Positions 49,708 through 63,530 of a DNA stretch of 64,000 bases are shown here, piece by piece. The DNA comes from Strongylocentrotus droebachiensis (Eukaryota > Echinodermata > Echinoidea > Camarodonta > Strongylocentrotidae), in NCBI GenBank assembly GCA_035222895.1, contig JAVYIG010002118.1, positions 206,316 through 270,315 on the forward strand. The letters run 5' to 3'. The notes beneath the pieces are model-generated. The model saw nothing but the letters and a program-made list of their open reading frames with translations. It had not been told where the DNA came from and did not search any database. The translations under genes were made by a program, and so were the position numbers. Position 1 is the stretch's first letter. Each line of letters begins with the position of its first letter.

Positions 49708-50822
49708 TTTATTTTTTTTAAAATTATTTTTCTTCACCCCATGATATTGACTTTCCATCTCTTTTTTAAAGGGGACACCCCCCCCCCCACCTCCTAAACA
49801 AAGGAGTAAATGACATGTGATACTATTTTCTTTTTTTTAAAAGCGACTTTTTGAATTACTTAGTCGTTAGAATACATCTTTTGCTACATCTACAACAATG
49901 CAATGTATCCGGTTCGACTCCCAGTTTCTCCTTTATTTTTTTTTAAATTATTTTTCTTCACCCCATGATATTGACTTTCCATCTCTTTTTTAAAGGGGAC
50001 ACCCCCCCCCCCCACCTCCTAAACAAAGGAGTAAATGACATGTGATACTATTTTCTTTTTTTAAAAGCGACTTTTTGAATTACTTAGTCGTTAGAATACA
50101 TCTTTTGCTACATCTACAACAATAAGTAGCAATATGAAAAAATGACATGTGATACTATTTTCTTTTTTTTTAAAGCGACTTTTTGAATTACTTAGTCGTT
50201 AGAATACATCTTTCGCTACATCTACAACAATAAGTGGCAATATGAAAAAATGACATGTGATACTATTTCCTTTTTTTTTAAAGCGACTTTTTGAATTACT
50301 TAGTCGTTAGAATACATCTTTTGCTACATCTACAACAATGCAATGTATCAGGTTCGACTCCCAGTTTCTCCTTTATTTTTTTTAAAATTATTTTTCTTCA
50401 CCCCATGATATTGACTTTCCATCTCTTTTTTAAAGGGGACACCCCCCCCCCCCACCTCCTAAACAAAGGAGTAAATGACATGTGATACTATTTTCTTTTT
50501 TTTTAAAAGCGACTTTTTGAATTACTTAGTCGTTAGAATACATCTTTTGCTACATCTACAACAATAAGTGGTAATATGAAAAAATGACATGTGATACTAT
50601 TTCCTTTTTTTTTAAAGCGACTTTTTGAATTACTTAGTCGTTAGAATACATCTTTCGCTACATCTACAACAATAAGTGGCAATATGAAAAAATGACATGT
50701 GATACTATTTTCTTTTTTTTTAAAAGCGACTTTTTGAATTACTTAGTCGTTAGAATACATCTTTCGCTACATCTACAACAATAAGTATCAATATGAAAAA
50801 ATACATAGAGATTGGCAGTGTG

Positions 50823-51218
50823 ACACATTTAGTCTAGTGGATAGGCAATTGCCTGGTAACTGTAAGGTATCGGGTTCGACACCCAGCTAGTGTTTTTTTT
50901 TTAATCTTTGAAAAAGAAAAACGTCTTTTGCTACATCTACACGATAAGTATCAATATGAAAAAATACATAGAGATTGGCAGTGTGACACATTTAGTCTAG
51001 TGGATAGGCAATTGCCTGGTAACTGTAAGGTATCGGGTTCGACACCCAGCTAGTGTTTTTTTTTAAATCTTTGAAAAAGAAAAAAGTCTTTTGCTACATC
51101 TACACGATAAGTATCAATATAAAAAAATACATAGAGTTTGGCAGTGTGACACAATAGTCTATTGGATAGGCAATTGCCTGGTAACTGGAAGGTATCGGGT
51201 TCGACACACAGCAAGTGC
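50823..51218 (+). pseudogene. tRNA-like trio T1-T3, unit 16
   Basis: T1 50823-50893, T2 50986-51056, T3 51149-51218. Confidence 0.7.
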
Positions 51219-51355
51219 TTTTAAAAAAAAATCTTTATAATAGAAAAACTTATGTTAAACCCCTTTTTATCTCACTCAAAGTCCATATTTATTGCTATTT
51301 TTTTAATTGATTGATACAATTTTTTTAATTTTTTTATAATTTTTTTTTGGTGGGT

Positions 51356-51552
51356 AGCTGGCGGTCGTCAGCTAGCTGGCGGTCGTCAGCTAGCTGGCGG
51401 TCGTCAGCTAGCTGGCGGTCGTCAGCTAGCTGGCGGTCGTCAGCTAGCTGGCGGTCGTCAGCTAGCTGGCGGTCGTCAGCTAGCTGGCGGTCGTCAGCTA
51501 GCTGGCGGTCGTCAGCTAGCTGGCGGTCGTCAGCTAGCTGGCGGTCGTCAGC
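51356..51552 (+). repeat. 18-bp minisatellite, 11 copies (unit 16)
   Basis: Eleven regular direct copies. Confidence 0.95.
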
Positions 51553-52823
51553 GTGGCCTGCGGCCGGTAGCGGTAGCCACAGAGCCATGTCCATTTTTAA
51601 AACTAGATTCAAAAGCCTCTTATTGCCAGGTTAACAACGTTTTTTTTCCATTTTCAATCATAATATCCTCGTTTAAATCACTCTCTACTGTCCCGTACTA
51701 TCCCTTTCCTGCCTGTAAACAACTCATTTGCAGCATGCATGCAATGAACGGTGTTTTACTCCTCCAATAAATTTAATAAAAGCGCCCTAATCTTGCACGA
51801 GGTGAGACAAAGGGCCTTTTACATTTGAAAGCATTTAACCCACCTCGCCTGTGTACCCGAGCAGAATTAAATAGTGCTCAACAATAAAAACCCACAGTCT
51901 TGGGTCAAGAGGTCTATATTGGTTTGTTTATTTATTTATTTGTTTTAATTGACAGTGTACTATTACATATCAGGTATATTAGATACTCTGTTTTAAATAC
52001 AATCAATTAGACTGTCGAGCAATTAATGAATTATATCTTCTGCTTCTTGTCCTAAAATCATATCTAATTACTGGTTTTTAAAACGGTATCATTTGAATTT
52101 CCATTTCCCAGCATTATTTTTGAACTGTCCCGAAATTGTTTTCCTTTCTTGAAATCAGACTACAGCCCCAGCCTATTCTTTACTTATGCATGGGATATTG
52201 AAAGGCCTTGTCCTCCCAGACAAGGATAAAAAGCTTATTCAGTAGGCTACCTTTAGGGACAATACTTTAAAATAATGCTGTCATTGTTGCAATGTTAGGA
52301 ATGCTATTATTACCTCTTTGGGAATCCACGTATTTGCCAAAAGTATTTGCTCAATGAAGGGAGGGTCGGATTTTTTTCTTCAATTCATTAATTGATGCCA
52401 TGTCTGAAAGAGCTGAGTAGTTTGTTACGTAACTATTCAAAAATTGCAGGTGCAAGCTATTGAAAAGCCAAGCTTCCTTTATTCATTGGTGCCCTTTTGT
52501 AGAATTCGTAGCGTATACTAAATTGAATAGACCCGTGTTCTATTCATTATGCTATGTCAGGGCAGTGACCTATTGTCATATCACTTTAAGTTAAAGTCAG
52601 TAGTTCGCAGAATAAATGAAAATAACATAAAACCTCCCTAATATATCAGTAATATCAGTAACTGAAAGAAAAAAAATAGGGGCAATCTTGACAACATCGG
52701 ACTACAAAAATAATAATAAATATGCCTCCCGAAAGCGTGAAATCAGTAAATCGGCATATTGTGTAAAGTCATTAACATGCAGAAAGTGTTAAGAACAACA
52801 AACGAACCAGAGAGTAGCAGTGA

Positions 52824-52895
52824 GGCAAAGTGGTCTTGTGGATAAGGCTGATCGCTTCACAATGCAATGTATCCAGTTCGACTCCTAGTTTCTCC
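52824..52895 (+). pseudogene. tRNA-like element V, unit 17
   Basis: Box A 52831-52841, box B 52876-52884. Confidence 0.65.
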
Positions 52896-54009
52896 TTTAT
52901 TTTTTTTAAAATTATTTTTCTTCACCCCATGATATTGACTTTCCATCTCTTTTTTAAAGGGGACACCCCCCCCCCACCTCCTAAACAAAGGAGTAAATGA
53001 CATGTGATACTATTTTCTTTTTTTTAAAAGCGACTTTTTGAATTACTTAGTCGTTAGAATACATCTTTTGCTACATCTACAACAATGCAATGTATCCGGT
53101 TCGACTCCCAGTTTCTCCTTTATTTTTTTTTAAATTATTTTTCTTCACCCCATGATATTGACTTTCCATCTCTTTTTTAAAGGGGACACCCCCCCCCCCC
53201 ACCTCCTAAACAAAGGAGTAAATGACATGTGATACTATTTTCTTTTTTTAAAAGCGACTTTTTGAATTACTTAGTCGTTAGAATACATCTTTTGCTACAT
53301 CTACAACAATAAGTAGCAATATGAAAAAATGACATGTGATACTATTTTCTTTTTTTTTAAAGCGACTTTTTGAATTACTTAGTCGTTAGAATACATCTTT
53401 CGCTACATCTACAACAATAAGTGGCAATATGAAAAAATGACATGTGATACTATTTCCTTTTTTTTTAAAGCGACTTTTTGAATTACTTAGTCGTTAGAAT
53501 ACATCTTTTGCTACATCTACAACAATGCAATGTATCAGGTTCGACTCCCAGTTTCTCCTTTATTTTTTTTAAAATTATTTTTCTTCACCCCATGATATTG
53601 ACTTTCCATCTCTTTTTTAAAGGGGACACCCCCCCCCCCCACCTCCTAAACAAAGGAGTAAATGACATGTGATACTATTTTCTTTTTTTTTAAAAGCGAC
53701 TTTTTGAATTACTTAGTCGTTAGAATACATCTTTTGCTACATCTACAACAATAAGTGGTAATATGAAAAAATGACATGTGATACTATTTCCTTTTTTTTT
53801 AAAGCGACTTTTTGAATTACTTAGTCGTTAGAATACATCTTTCGCTACATCTACAACAATAAGTGGCAATATGAAAAAATGACATGTGATACTATTTTCT
53901 TTTTTTTTAAAAGCGACTTTTTGAATTACTTAGTCGTTAGAATACATCTTTCGCTACATCTACAACAATAAGTATCAATATGAAAAAATACATAGAGATT
54001 GGCAGTGTG

Positions 54010-54405
54010 ACACATTTAGTCTAGTGGATAGGCAATTGCCTGGTAACTGTAAGGTATCGGGTTCGACACCCAGCTAGTGTTTTTTTTTTAATCTTTGAAA
54101 AAGAAAAACGTCTTTTGCTACATCTACACGATAAGTATCAATATGAAAAAATACATAGAGATTGGCAGTGTGACACATTTAGTCTAGTGGATAGGCAATT
54201 GCCTGGTAACTGTAAGGTATCGGGTTCGACACCCAGCTAGTGTTTTTTTTTAAATCTTTGAAAAAGAAAAAAGTCTTTTGCTACATCTACACGATAAGTA
54301 TCAATATAAAAAAATACATAGAGTTTGGCAGTGTGACACAATAGTCTATTGGATAGGCAATTGCCTGGTAACTGGAAGGTATCGGGTTCGACACACAGCA
54401 AGTGC
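54010..54405 (+). pseudogene. tRNA-like trio T1-T3, unit 17
   Basis: T1 54010-54080, T2 54173-54243, T3 54336-54405. Confidence 0.7.
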
Positions 54406-54542
54406 TTTTAAAAAAAAATCTTTATAATAGAAAAACTTATGTTAAACCCCTTTTTATCTCACTCAAAGTCCATATTTATTGCTATTTTTTTAATTGATTG
54501 ATACAATTTTTTTAATTTTTTTATAATTTTTTTTTGGTGGGT

Positions 54543-54685
54543 AGCTGGCGGTCGTCAGCTAGCTGGCGGTCGTCAGCTAGCTGGCGGTCGTCAGCTAGCT
54601 GGCGGTCGTCAGCTAGCTGGCGGTCGTCAGCTAGCTGGCGGTCGTCAGCTAGCTGGCGGTCGTCAGCTAGCTGGCGGTCGTCAGC
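54543..54685 (+). repeat. 18-bp minisatellite, 8 copies (unit 17)
   Basis: Eight regular direct copies, the lowest count among units 12-19. Confidence 0.95.
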
Positions 54686-55956
54686 GTGGCCTGCGGCCGG
54701 TAGCGGTAGCCACAGAGCCATGTCCATTTTTAAAACTAGATTCAAAAGCCTCTTATTGCCAGGTTAACAACGTTTTTTTTCCATTTTCAATCATAATATC
54801 CTCGTTTAAATCACTCTCTACTGTCCCGTACTATCCCTTTCCTGCCTGTAAACAACTCATTTGCAGCATGCATGCAATGAACGGTGTTTTACTCCTCCAA
54901 TAAATTTAATAAAAGCGCCCTAATCTTGCACGAGGTGAGACAAAGGGCCTTTTACATTTGAAAGCATTTAACCCACCTCGCCTGTGTACCCGAGCAGAAT
55001 TAAATAGTGCTCAACAATAAAAACCCACAGTCTTGGGTCAAGAGGTCTATATTGGTTTGTTTATTTATTTATTTGTTTTAATTGACAGTGTACTATTACA
55101 TATCAGGTATATTAGATACTCTGTTTTAAATACAATCAATTAGACTGTCGAGCAATTAATGAATTATATCTTCTGCTTCTTGTCCTAAAATCATATCTAA
55201 TTACTGGTTTTTAAAACGGTATCATTTGAATTTCCATTTCCCAGCATTATTTTTGAACTGTCCCGAAATTGTTTTCCTTTCTTGAAATCAGACTACAGCC
55301 CCAGCCTATTCTTTACTTATGCATGGGATATTGAAAGGCCTTGTCCTCCCAGACAAGGATAAAAAGCTTATTCAGTAGGCTACCTTTAGGGACAATACTT
55401 TAAAATAATGCTGTCATTGTTGCAATGTTAGGAATGCTATTATTACCTCTTTGGGAATCCACGTATTTGCCAAAAGTATTTGCTCAATGAAGGGAGGGTC
55501 GGATTTTTTTCTTCAATTCATTAATTGATGCCATGTCTGAAAGAGCTGAGTAGTTTGTTACGTAACTATTCAAAAATTGCAGGTGCAAGCTATTGAAAAG
55601 CCAAGCTTCCTTTATTCATTGGTGCCCTTTTGTAGAATTCGTAGCGTATACTAAATTGAATAGACCCGTGTTCTATTCATTATGCTATGTCAGGGCAGTG
55701 ACCTATTGTCATATCACTTTAAGTTAAAGTCAGTAGTTCGCAGAATAAATGAAAATAACATAAAACCTCCCTAATATATCAGTAATATCAGTAACTGAAA
55801 GAAAAAAAATAGGGGCAATCTTGACAACATCGGACTACAAAAATAATAATAAATATGCCTCCCGAAAGCGTGAAATCAGTAAATCGGCATATTGTGTAAA
55901 GTCATTAACATGCAGAAAGTGTTAAGAACAACAAACGAACCAGAGAGTAGCAGTGA

Positions 55957-56028
55957 GGCAAAGTGGTCTTGTGGATAAGGCTGATCGCTTCACAATGCAA
56001 TGTATCCAGTTCGACTCCTAGTTTCTCC
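55957..56028 (+). pseudogene. tRNA-like element V, unit 18
   Basis: Box A 55964-55974, box B 56009-56017. Confidence 0.65.
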
Positions 56029-57142
56029 TTTATTTTTTTTAAAATTATTTTTCTTCACCCCATGATATTGACTTTCCATCTCTTTTTTAAAGGGGACACC
56101 CCCCCCCCCACCTCCTAAACAAAGGAGTAAATGACATGTGATACTATTTTCTTTTTTTTAAAAGCGACTTTTTGAATTACTTAGTCGTTAGAATACATCT
56201 TTTGCTACATCTACAACAATGCAATGTATCCGGTTCGACTCCCAGTTTCTCCTTTATTTTTTTTTAAATTATTTTTCTTCACCCCATGATATTGACTTTC
56301 CATCTCTTTTTTAAAGGGGACACCCCCCCCCCCCACCTCCTAAACAAAGGAGTAAATGACATGTGATACTATTTTCTTTTTTTTAAAAGCGACTTTTTGA
56401 ATTACTTAGTCGTTAGAATACATCTTTTGCTACATCTACAACAATAAGTAGCAATATGAAAAAATGACATGTGATACTATTTTCTTTTTTTTTAAAGCGA
56501 CTTTTTGAATTACTTAGTCGTTAGAATACATCTTTCGCTACATCTACAACAATAAGTGGCAATATGAAAAAATGACATGTGATACTATTTCCTTTTTTTT
56601 TAAAGCGACTTTTTGAATTACTTAGTCGTTAGAATACATCTTTTGCTACATCTACAACAATGCAATGTATCAGGTTCGACTCCCAGTTTCTCCTTTATTT
56701 TTTTTAAAATTATTTTTCTTCACCCCATGATATTGACTTTCCATCTCTTTTTTAAAGGGGACACCCCCCCCCCCACCTCCTAAACAAAGGAGTAAATGAC
56801 ATGTGATACTATTTTCTTTTTTTTTAAAAGCGACTTTTTGAATTACTTAGTCGTTAGAATACATCTTTTGCTACATCTACAACAATAAGTGGTAATATGA
56901 AAAAATGACATGTGATACTATTTCCTTTTTTTTAAAGCGACTTTTTGAATTACTTAGTCGTTAGAATACATCTTTCGCTACATCTACAACAATAAGTGGC
57001 AATATGAAAAAATGACATGTGATACTATTTTCTTTTTTTTTAAAAGCGACTTTTTGAATTACTTAGTCGTTAGAATACATCTTTCGCTACATCTACAACA
57101 ATAAGTATCAATATGAAAAAATACATAGAGATTGGCAGTGTG

Positions 57143-57538
57143 ACACATTTAGTCTAGTGGATAGGCAATTGCCTGGTAACTGTAAGGTATCGGGTTCGAC
57201 ACCCAGCTAGTGTTTTTTTTTTAATCTTTGAAAAAGAAAAACGTCTTTTGCTACATCTACACGATAAGTATCAATATGAAAAAATACATAGAGATTGGCA
57301 GTGTGACACATTTAGTCTAGTGGATAGGCAATTGCCTGGTAACTGTAAGGTATCGGGTTCGACACCCAGCTAGTGTTTTTTTTTAAATCTTTGAAAAAGA
57401 AAAAAGTCTTTTGCTACATCTACACGATAAGTATCAATATAAAAAAATACATAGAGTTTGGCAGTGTGACACAATAGTCTATTGGATAGGCAATTGCCTG
57501 GTAACTGGAAGGTATCGGGTTCGACACACAGCAAGTGC
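57143..57538 (+). pseudogene. tRNA-like trio T1-T3, unit 18
   Basis: T1 57143-57213, T2 57306-57376, T3 57469-57538. Confidence 0.7.
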
Positions 57539-57675
57539 TTTTAAAAAAAATCTTTATAATAGAAAAACTTATGTTAAACCCCTTTTTATCTCACTCAAAG
57601 TCCATATTTATTGCTATTTTTTTAATTGATTGATACAATTTTTTTAATTTTTTTATAATTTTTTTTTTGGTGGGT

Positions 57676-57872
57676 AGCTGGCGGTCGTCAGCTAGCTGGC
57701 GGTCGTCAGCTAGCTGGCGGTCGTCAGCTAGCTGGCGGTCGTCAGCTAGCTGGCGGTCGTCAGCTAGCTGGCGGTCGTCAGCTAGCTGGCGGTCGTCAGC
57801 TAGCTGGCGGTCGTCAGCTAGCTGGCGGTCGTCAGCTAGCTGGCGGTCGTCAGCTAGCTGGCGGTCGTCAGC
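57676..57872 (+). repeat. 18-bp minisatellite, 11 copies (unit 18)
   Basis: Eleven regular direct copies. Confidence 0.95.
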
Positions 57873-59144
57873 GTGGCCTGCGGCCGGTAGCGGTAGCCAC
57901 AGAGCCATGTCCATTTTTAAAACTAGATTCAAAAGCCTCTTATTGCCAGGTTAACAACGTTTTTTTTCCATTTTCAATCATAATATCCTCGTTTAAATCA
58001 CTCTCTACTGTCCCGTACTATCCCTTTCCTGCCTGTAAACAACTCATTTGCAGCATGCATGCAATGAACGGTGTTTTACTCCTCCAATAAATTTAATAAA
58101 AGCGCCCTAATCTTGCACGAGGTGAGACAAAGGGCCTTTTACATTTGAAAGCATTTAACCCACCTCGCCTGTGTACCCGAGCAGAATTAAATAGTGCTCA
58201 ACAATAAAAACCCACAGTCTTGGGTCAAGAGGTCTATATTGGTTTGTTTATTTATTTATTTGTTTTAATTGACAGTGTACTATTACATATCAGGTATATT
58301 AGATACTCTGTTTTTAAATACAATCAATTAGACTGTCGAGCAATTAATGAATTATATCTTCTGCTTCTTGTCCTAAAATCATATCTAATTACTGGTTTTT
58401 AAAACGGTATCATTTGAATTTCCATTTCCCAGCATTATTTTTGAACTGTCCCGAAATTGTTTTCCTTTCTTGAAATCAGACTACAGCCCCAGCCTATTCT
58501 TTACTTATGCATGGGATATTGAAAGGCCTTGTCCTCCCAGACAAGGATAAAAAGCTTATTCAGTAGGCTACCTTTAGGGACAATACTTTAAAATAATGCT
58601 GTCATTGTTGCAATGTTAGGAATGCTATTATTACCTCTTTGGGAATCCACGTATTTGCCAAAAGTATTTGCTCAATGAAGGGAGGGTCGGATTTTTTTCT
58701 TCAATTCATTAATTGATGCCATGTCTGAAAGAGCTGAGTAGTTTGTTACGTAACTATTCAAAAATTGCAGGTGCAAGCTATTGAAAAGCCAAGCTTCCTT
58801 TATTCATTGGTGCCCTTTTGTAGAATTCGTAGCGTATACTAAATTGAATAGACCCGTGTTCTATTCATTATGCTATGTCAGGGCAGTGACCTATTGTCAT
58901 ATCACTTTAAGTTAAAGTCAGTAGTTCGCAGAATAAATGAAAATAACATAAAACCTCCCTAATATATCAGTAATATCAGTAACTGAAAGAAAAAAAATAG
59001 GGGCAATCTTGACAACATCGGACTACAAAAATAATAATAAATATGCCTCCCGAAAGCGTGAAATCAGTAAATCGGCATATTGTGTAAAGTCATTAACATG
59101 CAGAAAGTGTTAAGAACAACAAACGAACCAGAGAGTAGCAGTGA

Positions 59145-59216
59145 GGCAAAGTGGTCTTGTGGATAAGGCTGATCGCTTCACAATGCAATGTATCCAGTTC
59201 GACTCCTAGTTTCTCC
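59145..59216 (+). pseudogene. tRNA-like element V, unit 19
   Basis: Box A 59152-59162, box B 59197-59205; one base later in the unit because of the extra spacer T. Confidence 0.65.
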
Positions 59217-60328
59217 TTTATTTTTTTAAAATTATTTTTCTTCACCCCATGATATTGACTTTCCATCTCTTTTTTAAAGGGGACACCCCCCCCCCACCTC
59301 CTAAACAAAGGAGTAAATGACATGTGATACTATTTTCTTTTTTTTAAAAGCGACTTTTTGAATTACTTAGTCGTTAGAATACATCTTTTGCTACATCTAC
59401 AACAATGCAATGTATCCGGTTCGACTCCCAGTTTCTCCTTTATTTTTTTTTAAATTATTTTTCTTCACCCCATGATATTGACTTTCCATCTCTTTTTTAA
59501 AGGGGACACCCCCCCCCCCACCTCCTAAACAAAGGAGTAAATGACATGTGATACTATTTTCTTTTTTTTAAAAGCGACTTTTTGAATTACTTAGTCGTTA
59601 GAATACATCTTTTGCTACATCTACAACAATAAGTAGCAATATGAAAAAATGACATGTGATACTATTTTCTTTTTTTTTAAAGCGACTTTTTGAATTACTT
59701 AGTCGTTAGAATACATCTTTCGCTACATCTACAACAATAAGTGGCAATATGAAAAAATGACATGTGATACTATTTCCTTTTTTTTTAAAGCGACTTTTTG
59801 AATTACTTAGTCGTTAGAATACATCTTTTGCTACATCTACAACAATGCAATGTATCAGGTTCGACTCCCAGTTTCTCCTTTATTTTTTTAAAATTATTTT
59901 TCTTCACCCATGATATTGACTTTCCATCTCTTTTTTAAAGGGGACACCCCCCCCCCCCCCACCTCCTAAACAAAGGAGTAAATGACATGTGATACTATTT
60001 TCTTTTTTTTTAAAAGCGACTTTTTGAATTACTTAGTCGTTAGAATACATCTTTTGCTACATCTACAACAATAAGTGGTAATATGAAAAAATGACATGTG
60101 ATACTATTTCCTTTTTTTTTAAAGCGACTTTTTGAATTACTTAGTCGTTAGAATACATCTTTCGCTACATCTACAACAATAAGTGGCAATATGAAAAAAT
60201 GACATGTGATACTATTTTCTTTTTTTTAAAAGCGACTTTTTGAATTACTTAGTCGTTAGAATACATCTTTCGCTACATCTACAACAATAAGTATCAATAT
60301 GAAAAAATACATAGAGATTGGCAGTGTG

Positions 60329-60724
60329 ACACATTTAGTCTAGTGGATAGGCAATTGCCTGGTAACTGTAAGGTATCGGGTTCGACACCCAGCTAGTGTT
60401 TTTTTTTTAATCTTTGAAAAAGAAAAACGTCTTTTGCTACATCTACACGATAAGTATCAATATGAAAAAATACATAGAGATTGGCAGTGTGACACATTTA
60501 GTCTAGTGGATAGGCAATTGCCTGGTAACTGTAAGGTATCGGGTTCGACACCCAGCTAGTGTTTTTTTTTAAATCTTTGAAAAAGAAAAAAGTCTTTTGC
60601 TACATCTACACGATAAGTATCAATATAAAAAAATACATAGAGTTTGGCAGTGTGACACAATAGTCTATTGGATAGGCAATTGCCTGGTAACTGGAAGGTA
60701 TCGGGTTCGACACACAGCAAGTGC
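60329..60724 (+). pseudogene. tRNA-like trio T1-T3, unit 19
   Basis: T1 60329-60399, T2 60492-60562, T3 60655-60724. Confidence 0.7.
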
Positions 60725-60861
60725 TTTTAAAAAAAAATCTTTATAATAGAAAAACTTATGTTAAACCCCTTTTTATCTCACTCAAAGTCCATATTTATTG
60801 CTATTTTTTTAATTGATTGATACAATTTTTTTAATTTTTTTATAATTTTTTTTTGGTGGGT

Positions 60862-61076
60862 AGCTGGCGGTCGTCAGCTAGCTGGCGGTCGTCAGCTAGC
60901 TGGCGGTCGTCAGCTAGCTGGCGGTCGTCAGCTAGCTGGCGGTCGTCAGCTAGCTGGCGGTCGTCAGCTAGCTGGCGGTCGTCAGCTAGCTGGCGGTCGT
61001 CAGCTAGCTGGCGGTCGTCAGCTAGCTGGCGGTCGTCAGCTAGCTGGCGGTCGTCAGCTAGCTGGCGGTCGTCAGC
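60862..61076 (+). repeat. 18-bp minisatellite, 12 copies (unit 19)
   Basis: Twelve regular direct copies; last minisatellite in the window. Confidence 0.95.
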
Positions 61077-62346
61077 GTGGCCTGCGGCCGGTAGCGGTAG
61101 CCACAGAGCCATGTCCATTTTTAAAACTAGATTCAAAAGCCTCTTATTGCCAGGTTAACAACGTTTTTTTTTCCATTTTCAATCATAATATCCTCGTTTA
61201 AATCACTCTCTACTGTCCCGTACTATCCCTTTCCTGCCTGTAAACAACTCATTTGCAGCATGCATGCAATGAACGGTGTTTTACTCCTCCAATAAATTTA
61301 ATAAAAGCGCCTAATCTTGCACGAGGTGAGACAAAGGGCCTTTTACATTTGAAAGCATTTAACCCACCTCGCCTGTGTACCCGAGCAGAATTAAATAGTG
61401 CTCAACAATAAAAACCCACAGTCTTGGGTCAAGAGGTCTATATTGGTTTGTTTATTTATTTATTTGTTTTAATTGACAGTGTACTATTACATATCAGGTA
61501 TATTAGATACTCTGTTTTAAATACAATCAATTAGACTGTCGAGCAATTAATGAATTATATCTTCTGCTTCTTGTCCTAAAATCATATCTAATTACTGGTT
61601 TTTAAAACGGTATCATTTGAATTTCCATTTCCCAGCATTATTTTTGAACTGTCCCGAAATTGTTTTCCTTTCTTGAAATCAGACTACAGCCCCAGCCTAT
61701 TCTTTACTTATGCATGGGATATTGAAAGGCCTTGTCCTCCAGACAAGGATAAAAGCTTATTCAGTAGGCTACCTTTAGGGACAATACTTTAAAATAATGC
61801 TGTCATTGTTGCAATGTTAGGAATGCTATTATTACCTCTTTGGGAATCCACGTATTTGCCAAAAGTAATTGCTCAATGAAGGGAGGGTCGGATTTTTTTC
61901 TTCAATTCATTAATTGATGCCATGTCTGAAAGAGCTGAGTAGTTTGTTACGTAACTATTCAAAAATTGCAGGTGCAAGCTATTGAAAAGCCAAGCTTCCT
62001 TTATTCATTGGTGCCCTTTTGTAGAATTCGTAGCGTATACTAAATTGAATAGACCCGTGTTTCTATTCATTATGCTATGTCAGGGCAGTGACCTATTGTC
62101 ATATCACTTTAAGTTAAAGTCAGTAGTTCGCAGAATAAATGAAAATAACATAAAACCTCCCTAATATATCAGTAATATCAGTAACTGAAAGAAAAAAAAT
62201 AGGGGCAATCTTGACAACATCGGACTACAAAAATAATAATAAATATGCCTCCCGAAAGCGTGAAATCAGTAAATCGGCATATTGTGTAAAGTCATTAACA
62301 TGCAGAAAGTGTTAAGAACAACAAACGAACCAGAGAGTAGCAGTGA

Positions 62347-62418
62347 GGCAAAGTGGTCTTGTGGATAAGGCTGATCGCTTCACAATGCAATGTATCCAGT
62401 TCGACTCCTAGTTTCTCC
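62347..62418 (+). pseudogene. tRNA-like element V, unit 20
   Basis: Box A 62354-62364, box B 62399-62407; intact despite the many indels of this unit. Confidence 0.65.
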
Positions 62419-63530
62419 TTTATTTTTTTTAAATTATTTTTCTTCACCCCATGATATTGACTTTCCATCTCTTTTTTAAAGGGGACACCCCCCCCCCCAC
62501 CTCCTAAACAAAGGAGTAAATGACATGTGATACTATTTTCTTTTTTTTAAAAGCGACTTTTTGAATTACTTAGTCGTTAGAATACATCTTTTGCTACATC
62601 TACAACAATGCAATGTATCCGGTTCGACTCCCAGTTTCTCCTTTATTTTTTTTTAAATTATTTTTCTTCACCCCATGATATTGACTTTCCATCTCTTTTT
62701 TAAAGGGGACACCCCCCCCCCACCTCCTAAACAAAGGAGTAAATGACATGTGATACTATTTTCTTTTTTTTAAAAGCGACTTTTTGAATTACTTAGTCGT
62801 TAGAATACATCTTTTGCTACATCTACAACAATAAGTAGCAATATGAAAAAATGACATGTGATACTATTTTCTTTTTTTTTAAAGCGACTTTTTGAATTAC
62901 TTAGTCGTTAGAATACATCTTTCGCTACATCTACAACAATAAGTGGCAATATGAAAAAATGACATGTGATACTATTTCCTTTTTTTTTAAAGCGACTTTT
63001 TGAATTACTTAGTCGTTAGAATACATCTTTTGCTACATCTACAACAATGCAATGTATCAGGTTCGACTCCCAGTTTCTCCTTTATTTTTTTTAAAATTAT
63101 TTTTCTTCACCCCATGATATTGACTTTCCATCTCTTTTTTAAAGGGGACACCCCCCCCCCCCACCTCCTAAACAAAGGAGTAAATGACATGTGATACTAT
63201 TTTCTTTTTTTTTAAAAGCGACTTTTTGAATTACTTAGTCGTTAGAATACATCTTTTGCTACATCTACAACAATAAGTGGTAATATGAAAAAATGACATG
63301 TGATACTATTTCCTTTTTTTTTAAAGCGACTTTTTGAATTACTTAGTCGTTAGAATACATCTTTCGCTACATCTACAACAATAAGTGGCAATATGAAAAA
63401 ATGACATGTGATACTATTTTCTTTTTTTTTAAAGCGACTTTTTGAATTACTTAGTCGTTAGAATACATCTTTCGCTACATCTACAACAATAAGTATCAAT
63501 ATGAAAAAATACATAGAGATTGGCAGTGTG

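Larger units (their letters stand above)
48539..51726 (+). repeat. Repeat unit 16 (3188 bp, uniform layout)
   Basis: L1 near 49898, L2 near 50338; the T run of the L1 tail near 50055 is shortened. Confidence 0.93.
51727..54859 (+). repeat. Repeat unit 17 (3133 bp, uniform layout)
   Basis: Shorter than its neighbours mainly because of the eight-copy minisatellite. The L1 tail T run near 53243 is shortened as in unit 16, a variant these adjacent units share. Confidence 0.93.
54860..58046 (+). repeat. Repeat unit 18 (3187 bp, uniform layout)
   Basis: One A is missing from the poly-A stretch after T3 (near 57545), and one T is added in the T run before the minisatellite (near 57661). Confidence 0.93.
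58047..61251 (+). repeat. Repeat unit 19 (3205 bp, uniform layout)
   Basis: Private indels: one extra T near 58314 in the spacer, a short T run near 59221, and a shortened T run plus loss of one C (TCACCCATG for TCACCCCATG) in L2 near 59886-59910. L2 also has one of the longest C tracts in the window. Confidence 0.93.

Noticed and set aside
58220-58402. 60-codon frame in the spacer of unit 19
   Set aside because: It exists only because of one extra T in this unit, starts at TTG, and is absent from the other 19 units.
59093-59323. 76-codon minus-strand frame in unit 19
   Set aside because: It arises from a shortened T run and crosses V and the C tract; not present in other units.
61982-62164. 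60-codon frame in the spacer of unit 20
   Set aside because: It is created by a private one-base gain near 62060 and starts at TTG; the other units are closed here.
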